DNA of 64,000 nt from Sordaria brevicollis (lineage: Eukaryota > Ascomycota > Sordariomycetes > Sordariales > Sordariaceae). A program made the position numbers and the translations under genes. The notes under the pieces were generated by a model. That model did no database searches and was not told the DNA's origin. It saw nothing but the letters and a program-made list of their open reading frames with translations. Of this stretch, positions 12,589 to 22,330 are shown piece after piece; position 1 is the first letter of the stretch; each line of letters opens with the position of its first letter. The stretch spans positions 4,340,001-4,404,000 of the forward strand of contig JAUTDP010000001.1 in NCBI GenBank assembly GCA_033439795.1, written 5' to 3'.

Positions 12589-13935
12589 TTAGTTATTCTT
12601 TCCCCTCCGAGACTTCTTTGCTAGCCGCGCGATATACGGCGGGGCTGTATTCTCTTTTCTCATTTGCTTCCTCTCCTCCCGCTCTTTTTCCTGGCGAATC
12701 CTCGCTGCCAACCACGCCGCGCATCTGGCATCGATCTCTGGGTTCGGAGTCGAGTCACCCACCGGGATGCCTTTTTTTCTCTGCAAATCCTCTCTGAACC
12801 TGTTAAGGAGCTTCAGCCGCCGCCGCTCCATTTTGTTTTCCTTCCTTATCTCCCTTGCCCTCTTCTTCTTGCCGGAATCCTCGAGCAAGTCAACGTCTTC
12901 TTCGTCTTCCCAGTCCTCCTCGTTCTCGGCTGTTTCATCCGGTGAGTCGTTTTCTTTAAACTTCTCCGGTGTAGGGGCAGCATCTCGCTGTGCTTGTGCT
13001 GGGAGGGCGGGCGAAGATGTCGCCGACTTGCTCTGTGCTTGGGTTACGTGGTCTGAAACTTCCGACCGCTCTTGGTTGTTGAGGACTTTCCTGGCATCCC
13101 TCTTCGGGACCAATGACTCTTGTTGTGGCGGCGTAACCGAGACCTCTTGAGCGACTGGTGCTGACGACACGCTTTCCAGCAATTCGGACATCTGTTTTGC
13201 GCTCCCTGCCCAGGTCTCCTGGTCCTTCTTCTCCTTCTCAATCTGCTCGAACTCTTGTTCCCAAGCCTTCTCAGCAGTCTGAGCCTGCGAAGCCATGAAG
13301 ATCCTCGCCTCCTTGGCCTGCCGCTTGATATCCCTCTTCAGCGCCCTGACGGCCCTTGTCTCCCTGCCTTGGAAATTCCTGTCCTGCTCTCTCAACTCGT
13401 TCCAGCGCGCAATCGCTTCCTGCGCACTCTGGAAGGTGATTTCAGATCTTTCCGGGTCGATAGCGGACAAGATGTCGGGACGTCCAGCCGCGTGCCGGTT
13501 CCTGATCTCCTGTTCCAGACGGGCGATGTTCTGGGCCGTCTTTCTTTTTCTTCGTTCCTCGGCTTTTTTCGCGGCTTTGCTACGTGCACGAGCCTCTTCT
13601 CGCTTCTTGAGCCAGGGTTTCAGGGGCTTTGCTGGTGATGCCTCCTGAGATGCCGCCTGTGGTTGCTTTGGTTCGAATATCTTTGAAAACTCATCGCTGA
13701 AGTTCTCGTCAACTGCTTTAGTCTCCTTTGAGTGTTTACGTTTCCCTTGGCCTTTCGGCTTCTGGGGTTCAACTTGGTCGTTGAAATAATCCACAAGCGA
13801 GCTCCATTCTTTGCGCGGCTCGTCAGAGTAAGGCCTTGATGAGACGTATGGTCGAAAGGCGATGTGAGGTGAGGGTCTGATTCGTAGTGAGAGCCGGCTG
13901 GTGAAGGCGCTCTTCAAGGCGCGTATTGTTGACAT
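12589..13935 (-). CDS. Putative mitochondrial coiled-coil protein, unknown function
   Basis: Intronless frame of 448 residues from the ATG at 13935. The frame is open further upstream to 14073, but this start gives a typical mitochondrial presequence (Arg/Ser/Leu-rich, no acidic residues for about 30 residues, Y-S near residue 37). The rest is highly charged: long Lys/Arg/Glu/Ala helices suggest coiled coil at about 110-250, an acidic patch lies near 340-360 (E-N-E-E-D-W-E-D-E-E-D), and a basic C-terminus ends in K-K-S-R-R-G-K-N-N. No catalytic motif is visible. A role in mitochondrial translation or RNA metabolism would fit this composition but is only a guess. Confidence 0.75.
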   Translation of the reverse strand: MSTIRALKSAFTSRLSLRIRPSPHIAFRPYVSSRPYSDEPRKEWSSLVDYFNDQVEPQKPKGQGKRKHSKETKAVDENFSDEFSKIFEPKQPQAASQEASPAKPLKPWLKKREEARARSKAAKKAEERRKRKTAQNIARLEQEIRNRHAAGRPDILSAIDPERSEITFQSAQEAIARWNELREQDRNFQGRETRAVRALKRDIKRQAKEARIFMASQAQTAEKAWEQEFEQIEKEKKDQETWAGSAKQMSELLESVSSAPVAQEVSVTPPQQESLVPKRDARKVLNNQERSEVSDHVTQAQSKSATSSPALPAQAQRDAAPTPEKFKENDSPDETAENEEDWEDEEDVDLLEDSGKKKRAREIRKENKMERRRLKLLNRFREDLQRKKGIPVGDSTPNPEIDARCAAWLAARIRQEKEREERKQMRKENTAPPYIARLAKKSRRGKNN

Positions 13936-15660
13936 TGTAGGTCGACGCCTGCTGTTTCCTTCCCTTGAGCCGGAATGAGATACAAGATTCTTGAAGACGA
14001 CAACCTGTTCTGGTTGTGAATTTCTAGAACATCCAGGACCCCAAGAAGTACCTCTAAGGTCGGCTCTGGACAATAGTGGGGAAAATGAAGTTATCGATAG
14101 CGGGACGGGACCGAAGCACTGTTCAACATGAGCTTTTGATAAAAGCTTTTCTGCTATTAAAACCGTGCACCTTGCCCATTTGGACTGGCGCAGTCCATTC
14201 GGTTCCGGACCCGTTCCCGCTCCCGTTCGTCGTCACCCATGGTCGTTCATATGTATGATTTCTAAGATACAAGCAACCTACCGCAAATCAACAACGGAAA
14301 CGATGGCCCTTGAGATGCGGTCTTTGAGTGTGGCTTTGAATGGCGATGGATGTTGCACATTACTTTTTTTGAAGTGTTTCAGCCCTTGATGCTTGTCCGT
14401 TGATCTGCATGCCGCCCCGTTCCACGCGCATGCACTGCCATGTCCCTATATGAGCTTACCAAGTACGCGTGGTTCGTGGCTGCGGTGGAAGACGTGGAAG
14501 TTCATCAAGTGACACCAGCCCGCAGCTCTTCAACCAGAACACGAGATGAGCGCATTCGTCATCTTTGGGAGTCTCTTTCTTTTTTCTAACCTGCACTTGT
14601 CCCCTTGATTTGCGTTCGATGCTACAGGGGCAACTATCATCATCATCCCGCGGCGTCCTTATATCCGTCAACCTTTTCAACCTGAGCTTCAACCCTCGCA
14701 TCTTCCTGTTAAACAGTCCGTCACTGCGCCGTCGATTGCACCCTACAACACTGCGCACCTACTAACCGGCATTTTGCATTGCGGCTTGGGATTGATTAAA
14801 TCGGCACTCGCCGTCCTGAAACAAACGCAACTGCCGTCATCTTGCATTCCGCCATCTCGAACACAGTAACAACCTCCAACGCCGCCACCATCTCTAAGCC
14901 TTGAAGTCCATCACGAAGTGGCTCGTCTTAACATCCAGTACCTATTCATCCACCACACCTACGTATTCCGCGTCCAAGCGCCCCCGCTCCCGCTTGCTCC
15001 CCTCCCTTGTGCCTGGCCTGGCCGTTGACGTCTGAAACCATACGAACACGCGGAACCGGGATCTCGAGAAACCGACCCAACCGCAGTCCCAGCGCTACGT
15101 GCCTGCAGTAGCAGTGGACTAGAAGGAACCAACTAGCGAACAAATACCTGGAAACAACGCTGAAGAAAAGGGGTCCGGGGCAGCAACGTCGGGGATCCCC
15201 TTGCCTCAAGCTCTGCCTAAACAAATCCACAGCCAAACTGGGTAACTGCCAAACACGCCCGCCTCCACCAGCCTGACTTCGTTCGAGTATACTAATTTCA
15301 AGCTCTACTCTACCCAGGGCCAGCCAAACTTCTTCAACTTCCTCCCGTCTGCCTCTTTACTCCTTGGTCGTCAGTCGCTCGTTCATCACCATCAAACCTC
15401 GCTTCGATATTGCTGTCTCTAGGCTTACCCCGCCAAGAGGCTCCCGCCGTTTGCTTCTTCGAAACCGACCTGCGACACATCCGCTTTCAACCTCGCGTTC
15501 TGGGGATGCCATCAACCTCTTCTTCTACGGACTAGACAGCTTAATTTAGACGAATATCGAAACATCTTTCCCCGCGACATCCCACATACGCCTTGCGCAC
15601 GCCGAACCGACATTTATACATCCAACAGACAAGGGCGGCGACGCCACTGTGAGACAAACA
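13936..15660. promoter_or_regulatory. Divergent intergenic region and long leader of the rhomboid gene
   Basis: About 1.7 kb separates the divergent mitochondrial-protein and rhomboid genes. The part after about 14800 is C-rich and CAAC/CCAC-rich on the + strand, typical of a long Neurospora leader. No frame here shows a recognisable protein. Individual control sites were not identified with confidence. Confidence 0.5.
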
Positions 15661-17449
15661 ATGAACGACCACGAATACTACAGTCAAAAGCCGCTACCCA
15701 TACCCGGCCAGTCAACGGCCTACCAGGGCGGTGGTACCAGTTATTACAATCAAAATCACGGCCAGGGGCAACAACCCATGCCGACATCCTACAGCACACA
15801 CTCCCAGTCGCCCTTCGATACCGTCTTCGATGACCACGTCTATCCCGCATCTTCACATCAGTCCGGCGCTTCTTCAAGCCGACAACATCTAACAAGTCAG
15901 CAAGACCAAAGCACCGCCTACCACGGCCCCGTCCGTGTTCCTTCCGAAGACGATATGGCTTACAATCATCCTGCAGATGACATCCCTCTGGAGGACCGCA
16001 GCGGCAGAAATAAGAGCAATGACCCCGAGATGCAAGATCACGTCTACGATGTGCCCCAACAACAGCCCAAGAAGCCGCGAGGCGGTCGTATTAGTATCGG
16101 ACAATTAGGAATGCTAGGGTCGAACGCGAAGAGGATACCCTTTGTCGTTTACTTTTTTACCACCGTCCAGATTGCCGTATTCATTGCTGAACTGGTCAAG
16201 AACGGTATGGTTGCACTAGCTGGCAAGTTCAAACCAAGCACAAGTCACTGACGAACCATATGCGCGTTTAGGCTTGGCTACCGGATCGCCCATCATGATC
16301 AAGCCGCAGTTCAACCCCTTCATCGGCCCTTCCAGCTACATGCTCATCAACATGGGCGCCCGCTGGAGTCCCTGCATGCACGCCATCCCGAATGTCCAAA
16401 ACGCAACACAACCCATCAGCTGGCCTTGCCCAAACACGACGACATACGACGTCAATGCCCCGACGATGCAATGTACGCTTTCCGAACTCTGCGGGTTTGG
16501 AGGCGTCCCCGAGCCATGGTACAATGCGACCGCGACAATGGAGAACGTTCCCGAGCCCAACCAGTGGTGGCGCTTTATTACCCCGATGTTCTTACACGCC
16601 GGAGTTATCCATATTGGCTTCAACATGCTTCTCCAGATGACCATCGGAAGGGAGATGGAGCGGTCCATTGGTTCTATCCGCTTCTTCATCGTTTACGTCA
16701 GCGCTGGAATTTTCGGGTTCGTCATGGGCGGAAACTTTGCTGCCAACGGAATGCAGACGACGGGTGCCTCCGGAGCCCTTTTTGGTGTTATTGCTCTTTT
16801 GCTGTTGGATTTGCTCTACTCGTGGAAGGACCGCAAGAGCCCCTGGAAGGATTTCTTGTTCATCGCTCTCGACATCGTTATCGCGTTCGTGCTCGGTTTG
16901 CTCCCTGGTCTCGACAACTTTGCCCATATCGGTGGATTTCTGGCCGGTCTTGCGCTGGGCATTTGTGTCTTGCAATCGCCGAACGCCCTCCGCCGTCGCA
17001 TTGGCGACCAGCCGCCCTACTCGCAGGTTGTCGACACCAACGGTTTTCTTCGTCAAGGTGCGCCACCTTCGTTCTTCAGCAACCCCGTCGGGTTCTTCAA
17101 GGGCCGAAAGTTGCTGTGGTGGGTGTGGTGGTTGGTCAGAGCGGCGTTTTTGACCCTTGCCATTGTCATCTTCATCGTGCTGTTGAATAATTTCTATGTC
17201 GATCATAAGGAGTGCAGTTGGTGCAAGTATCTGAGTTGCTTGGTAAGTTCTTGTTTTGGCGTTGTAGTCATGCAGAAATTGAAGATCGCAAAAACTGACT
17301 TGGAACCTTTTTCATAGCCCGTCAAAGACTGGTGCGAGAACGGAATCTTGGATATCCAGACGCACGATGTTCCGGCGGATAAGCTGAAGCGGAACCTTGC
17401 GTTTGCGGCTCTGGAGCAGTCGCCTAACCTGCAAGCATTCTTTGCATAA
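15661..17449 (+). CDS. Rhomboid-family intramembrane serine protease
   Basis: Three exons (15661-16204, 16272-17242, 17318-17449) encode 548 residues; both introns are GT-AG. The N-terminal 170 residues are polar, Gln/Ser/His-rich and probably cytosolic. The membrane core carries the rhomboid hallmarks: W-W-R-F-I-T-P-M-F-L-H (about 280), H-I-G-F-N-M (about 295), the nucleophile in T-G-A-S-G-A-L-F-G (Ser about 348), and the catalytic His in A-H-I-G-G-F (about 400), with several transmembrane helices. A cysteine-rich loop (C-S-W-C-K-Y-L-S-C) precedes the C-terminal tail. Rhomboids cleave single-pass membrane proteins within the bilayer. The layout, with its large L1 loop, is that of secretory-pathway rhomboids rather than the mitochondrial Pcp1 type. 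The substrate is unknown. Confidence 0.92.
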
Positions 17450-18066
17450 ACAGAAATCAGAGGACAGTGTGGCCGTTCTCCGGACTACGCTGGATGGATG
17501 GCTCTCCAATGTGCTTGGCTCATCGCCTGGCTTGATTCATTATCTGGAGGGGAAACAAAACAAGTTCGAGATAGTAGTGGTTGTGATTTTGTCATATTGC
17601 ATAGCATTGGCGTTGAAGGGAAGGGTAGGGAATACAAACCTGATATTTTGATCCAGGATGCGTGTAGTCGACGAGTGGCTGCTCTAGCAAGATTGTCGCT
17701 GAAATCAGGCATGTCACAAGGGCATCTGAAGGTTGATCGACCTCAAAAGTGCATTGAACATACAACCTTAAAAAGACTTTGTTAAGAACGAGATACAATA
17801 TCGGACAAGTACAGAAATATGGCGATGCAAAGGTGGTGATTCGTTTAAACGCAAATGCAATGCTATTCCAATTCAAAATGCTTTTTGCTTCCTTCTAGTA
17901 GACATAGTAGTGTTGGTGGTAGTACAGAGTGTGATATGATGTGATGTGATGTAAATGGTAGAGATGAGATGGAGCAACCCTTTACAACGGGGTGGTTCTC
18001 CTTGCATCTCCCAACATCAATCACATGCTTTCTTCAACATGGTATCTTCCCTTCTCTTTACACAGC
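17450..18066. other. Intergenic region between convergent genes
   Basis: These 3' untranslated regions of the rhomboid and Pet127 genes meet here. A short degenerate GATGT/GATAT repeat lies at about 17932-17952. No gene is supported. Confidence 0.6.
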
Positions 18067-21000
18067 TCATTCGGACTTCTCCTTAGACTTCTCCTCAGAC
18101 TTGGTCTTGTCTTCAGAGACGTCCTTCTCCTCAGACTTGGTCGTGTCCTCAGAGACATCCTTCTCCTCAGCAAACGCCGCAACTTCAACCTCGGCCTCTT
18201 CCCCACCATCCTCGGCACCCTCAGCCTCCTCCGGCACCGGCAAACTGCCATCATCCTCCTCCAACTCCTCAGCAGACAACTCGATCGTGCCGGTCTCGAC
18301 ATCCGCCGCCGCCTCCGCCAGCTCCTCGTCCTGGCCATACCACCGGTACGACATGCCTTCCTCGTTGCCCTTACCAAACACGGACTCGTAATCCAGCGGC
18401 TTGTCCAAGCCGTAGACATGCACGGGTCTGGTCTTGGCCAAAGCAATTTCCTTCTGGCGGTGCCGGCGGCCCTTGGTGGTGTACTTGTCCAGCGCGCCCT
18501 GGAACATTTCGTACCAGGCCTTGTCGCGGTCCTCCTGGTCGTCGAGCGTCTTGCGGCGGCGCTGGACGACCTGCTTGTAGATGTTCTCGGCGCGCAGCGT
18601 GGGCATGTTCTCGAGCGAGTACTCCACCTCCCACTTGTCGGTGCGACGCAGGTTCTCGGGCCGCTCGACGTACTCGCCGTTGACCTTGTTGCGGATCGTA
18701 AGAATCATGCCCAGCAGCTCGGGCGTCTCTTCGGCGAGGACGGATTTGTCGGCCTTGTTGCTGCTGCTGGTCTTGGAGGTGTGCACGACGGCCTCGTCGA
18801 GGGAGGCGAGCTCGTCCTCGGGGGCCAGTGGCTCAGATGACGAAGGGGAGGAGGAGTCGGTGGAGGCAGCGGGTTGCTCCTCGCCGGCGCGCGACTTGGA
18901 GATCAGCTCGGAGAGAATGGTCTCGAACTTGTTGAGCTTGGAGTCATCTGCGGCGGCCGTGGAGACGTCGTCTTCGGCTTCGCCATTGGCGACTTCACTG
19001 CGGTTGGCCTTGACCTGGCTGGCGAGGCGAAGAACCAGATCGCTCAAGGTGGGTTCCTCCTCAGCCTCGGCCGCCTGAGTGGCATCAGCCTTTGCGTCGG
19101 TAGACTCCTCGGCAGAAACAGCAGACTCAGATTCCTCGGCTGCGCTGTCAGCAGCGGACTCGTCAGCCTTGCCCGATTCCGCGGTCGTGAGGGCCTCAAG
19201 AAGCTCGTCCAGGTAACGGCGCGCTTCCTCAGGCGTGCTGGCCTCGAGCAACCCACTCGAGCGGAGGGCCTGCTCGATAGCCTCGCGGACCGAGGTAACA
19301 CCGTGCTCTTCATTCTCGAGGGCTTCCTCCACCTTGTCCACCATGTCCTCCCAGACGTCCGCTGTGGTGACTTGTTCGCGGGGCTCGGGTGCGCTCTTGG
19401 CTGCCTCCTCCACAGCCTCCTCGCTGGCCTTCTGCTCAGCAGCAAGGCGCTCTTCCTTCTCTTCCTTCGGCTCCAGACCCATCATGTCGCGCTCGAACTT
19501 CTCGATGATCTTCTTGTTGGCTCCCTGCACCGCCTCAATCTCCTCTGGTGTGACCGGCTTGGCAAAGATGTACATGAGCGGAGGGTCTGTCGGCCTTGTC
19601 TCAATGTGAAGGCGCAACGACCGCTCTGGCCACTTGGCGGTAGCCCTGTCCAGGACCTTGTTGAGGAGATGGAGACTGAGCTTGAACTCCTTGCCTCCGA
19701 GGTTGGTGTCGCGGGTGCCGTGCAGAGCATGGTCCATCTCGGTGAGAGGGATGTACTGGAAACCGAAAATCCGTTGGGTGTTGTGGAAGGCAACGAAGAT
19801 GCCGTCCATGCGGCCCATGCGGACTTGAAGGGAGTACTTGAGGAAAGCAGAACGGATCATGTCGAAGTATTCGCGCTCGAAGGATTCCCAGTTACCGAAC
19901 CTGTTGCGAATCTCGTATCCCAAGCCCTTCTGGAAACCCTTGGCATCCATGCGGATGGAGATAACGGCTCTGGTCTTGAGATCGAACATGCCGGTGCCGG
20001 GAACTCGGGGATCGTAGGCATCGAGCTGTGAGCGCATCATGAAGTCTCCTAGTTTGGTGTAATGGTACGACTCGGGGCTATCGCGTTCCTCTTCGGTGAG
20101 CTGGTGAGACTTTGTCTTGCGATACTTCTCGAAATCCTCCTTAGGCAACGTAAGAAGCTTTTCCATCGACTTTCCGAGCATACTGAGAATGTTCGCCGTG
20201 TCGAATTCCTTGTCGGCATCGATCGCGTATACACCATCCTTCCAGTGAAGGAAGGCAGCCGAAGGGGCGCGCATGATTCTGGTAAAGTTTGTCGAGTCGG
20301 CCCTGAACGACTGAGACATCATGCTGGTAGTGATGGGTCGCCAGGAGGAAAGAAGGTAATGGAAGTGTGCTAGCGTCGAGGTCATACTCGAGGTAGAGCC
20401 AGTATACTTTCTGCCCTCCTCTCGTGCGATGTCGATGAGGGTAGTATCCTTTGACGATGTGATATATTGCTTGAGCGCATTGAAATCAAAATCCTGGATT
20501 GGCATGATACGCGCAAGATAGGGGTCGAAGTTCCACACTCGAGACCTGGGATCCTGCATGTGGTAGACTCCAGGGTTGAACAAAGCCCTATCCAGGCCAT
20601 AAGACAGACCCGGTACGGGAGGTTGTTCTTTTTGGACTGGTATCATTTTTATCCGGTCGGGATCAACACGTCGTACATGGAGCTTTCTTCCCGGAGGTGG
20701 CCACTGTAAATCTTCAGGTGTGCGGACCTCTGCCTTGGCCTTTGATTTGGCTTTTGGTTCGGCCGATGACTCTTTCGTCTCCTTCTTTGTGGCCGGTGCT
20801 GGTGTTGTAGGTTCTGCTCCCAATACTCTGGCCACAACTTCTGTATGCTTCGGTGACATGGTGGATGGCGTTCTTCGGATCAGCATTTTCGGTTCGGTTG
20901 GTTTCGTCTCCGTTGCCGTCTGCTTCTTCTTCTTGCCAGGTTTAGACTTCTTGCCGGCCGCTGATCCTGCGCCCTCTTGCTCAGCACGCAACTCCTTTTC

Positions 21001-21540
21001 AAGCACTTTTCGTAGCACCGCCGTAGCTCTTTGCATCAGCTTGGGATCATTGGCAACAGCAGCAGGAGAACTGCTTGGACTCGACTTCTTTGCCGCTTTC
21101 CCCTTCTTGTTCTTGGATCCTCCCTCTGCCGCTTCTGGTGTGCCACCTTGAGCATTCTCTGTCTTTGCCCCTTCAGGCGTTTCTGTTGTTTTTGTTTTTG
21201 CCGGTTTCGACTGTTGGACGTCATGCTTTCCTGACTCGAGGTCCTTCAAAAATTCGGTCAACGACTGTGGCGCTCCGCCTCGTTTCTTGGTGGATTTGCT
21301 CCTGAGAGCTCGGGAGTGAGGGCGCTGCCTGCCCGCTGCTGCGGGCTTGAAGTCGTTGTCTTTTAGATCGGCACCGTTCTTTTCTGAGTTGGGCTTGTCT
21401 GACTGCTCAGTCGAGTAGAGTCTAGCAAAATTGTATAGAGGAGCCGGCCTCGGATGAGCATTCGAGATTAGGGTGAGACATGACGTGCGGAGAATGTGCG
21501 GCTTAATCGTGCGGCGCGTCTTGCTGGTCAGTTGCAACAT
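18067..21540 (-). CDS. PET127: Pet127-like mitochondrial 5'-3' exoribonuclease
   Basis: Intronless 1157-residue protein. The first 45 residues form a mitochondrial presequence. Residues 50-280 are low-complexity, Lys/Ser/Pro-rich. The conserved Pet127 core runs from about 300 to 720: G-L-S-Y-G-L-D-R-A-L-F-N-P-G-V near 311, then D-A-Y-D-P-R-V-P-G-T-G-M-F-D-L-K-T-R at 507-524, which fits the PD-(D/E)XK nuclease signature. Yeast Pet127 is a membrane-associated mitochondrial factor for 5' processing and decay of transcripts and intron RNA, and the fungal family has been assigned 5'-3' exoribonuclease activity. The C-terminal 430 residues are mostly acidic and Ala/Glu/Ser-rich, ending in a twofold 12-residue tandem repeat (E-E-K-D-V-S-E-D-x-T-K-S). 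The protein is longer than yeast Pet127 (about 800 residues) because of these disordered ends. Confidence 0.92.
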   Translation of the reverse strand: MLQLTSKTRRTIKPHILRTSCLTLISNAHPRPAPLYNFARLYSTEQSDKPNSEKNGADLKDNDFKPAAAGRQRPHSRALRSKSTKKRGGAPQSLTEFLKDLESGKHDVQQSKPAKTKTTETPEGAKTENAQGGTPEAAEGGSKNKKGKAAKKSSPSSSPAAVANDPKLMQRATAVLRKVLEKELRAEQEGAGSAAGKKSKPGKKKKQTATETKPTEPKMLIRRTPSTMSPKHTEVVARVLGAEPTTPAPATKKETKESSAEPKAKSKAKAEVRTPEDLQWPPPGRKLHVRRVDPDRIKMIPVQKEQPPVPGLSYGLDRALFNPGVYHMQDPRSRVWNFDPYLARIMPIQDFDFNALKQYITSSKDTTLIDIAREEGRKYTGSTSSMTSTLAHFHYLLSSWRPITTSMMSQSFRADSTNFTRIMRAPSAAFLHWKDGVYAIDADKEFDTANILSMLGKSMEKLLTLPKEDFEKYRKTKSHQLTEEERDSPESYHYTKLGDFMMRSQLDAYDPRVPGTGMFDLKTRAVISIRMDAKGFQKGLGYEIRNRFGNWESFEREYFDMIRSAFLKYSLQVRMGRMDGIFVAFHNTQRIFGFQYIPLTEMDHALHGTRDTNLGGKEFKLSLHLLNKVLDRATAKWPERSLRLHIETRPTDPPLMYIFAKPVTPEEIEAVQGANKKIIEKFERDMMGLEPKEEKEERLAAEQKASEEAVEEAAKSAPEPREQVTTADVWEDMVDKVEEALENEEHGVTSVREAIEQALRSSGLLEASTPEEARRYLDELLEALTTAESGKADESAADSAAEESESAVSAEESTDAKADATQAAEAEEEPTLSDLVLRLASQVKANRSEVANGEAEDDVSTAAADDSKLNKFETILSELISKSRAGEEQPAASTDSSSPSSSEPLAPEDELASLDEAVVHTSKTSSSNKADKSVLAEETPELLGMILTIRNKVNGEYVERPENLRRTDKWEVEYSLENMPTLRAENIYKQVVQRRRKTLDDQEDRDKAWYEMFQGALDKYTTKGRRHRQKEIALAKTRPVHVYGLDKPLDYESVFGKGNEEGMSYRWYGQDEELAEAAADVETGTIELSAEELEEDDGSLPVPEEAEGAEDGGEEAEVEVAAFAEEKDVSEDTTKSEEKDVSEDKTKSEEKSKEKSE

Positions 21541-22330
21541 ATTTGCGACTTCGGGTTGGCGTTTGCAACTGAAAAATCAAGAATCCGAATGGGTCGTGCT
21601 TCGGACAGTCAACCTGCGATCCGAAAGAGAGGAAGCGAGCAAAGGAAAACACCGCCGGATTGCCGTACAGTAATCCCTTCCAGCGCTGCCCAGCACAACC
21701 TTTACCGCGACCAAGGATGCCAGAGAGGAGGGCGGAGAGTGTGAAGAAGACAAGGAGGAACGGTTTGGTCGAAGGTCCGGTTTTTCGGAGTTGTTCGGGG
21801 TAACTTGGGGCAAAGAGCGACAATCTTCTTCCACACTACGAAAGCATGGTCATTACCTCTATCGTTATCGGTCTCTATCTGATTTATTTTTTTGCTGGGG
21901 CAATGGGGTTCATTGTCCACTAGCGTGGCCCCATGCCGTGGAGCTTTCGGGATTTGTGGGGCATTTGGCATCACAATTCCCCACACAATCTTCAACTTCA
22001 GGGCGTCATGTCTTGGCGATCTCGACTTGGACGTAGACGACCGCCCGCCAGTTCCGCGTCTTTGAAAGATGCTCTATATCTTAGCTACAGAGATATGCTT
22101 GGGTATCTTTCCGGGCCGTATACTCTTCCCATGTCCGTTAAGATACACTCTAGGGCCCATAACCGTAACATGGCCCAGTTATGCCGACTTTGGAAATTGA
22201 CAGATCGCTAACATGCACCGTACCCCGTCGAGATGACTCCAACCAGTGCGCCAGATCGCTATGACATACGCTACCAAATACAACAAAGATATTTCCTTAC
22301 CGCTTCATCACCAAGGCATCGTCCGAGCCC
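21541..22330. promoter_or_regulatory. Promoter region of the Pet127 gene
   Basis: This holds the upstream region of the Pet127 gene and the 3' end of the cohesin-loader gene, both transcribed leftwards. Short overlapping frames show no recognisable product. No specific site was identified. Confidence 0.5.

Noticed and set aside
16274..17317. Separate 347-residue rhomboid beginning at 16274
   Set aside because: That start is a TTG just after an intron acceptor; splicing joins it in frame to the upstream exon at 15661-16204.
18874..20031. 385-codon + strand frame inside the Pet127 gene
   Set aside because: Antisense shadow of a GC-rich acidic coding region; the minus-strand protein has conserved motifs.
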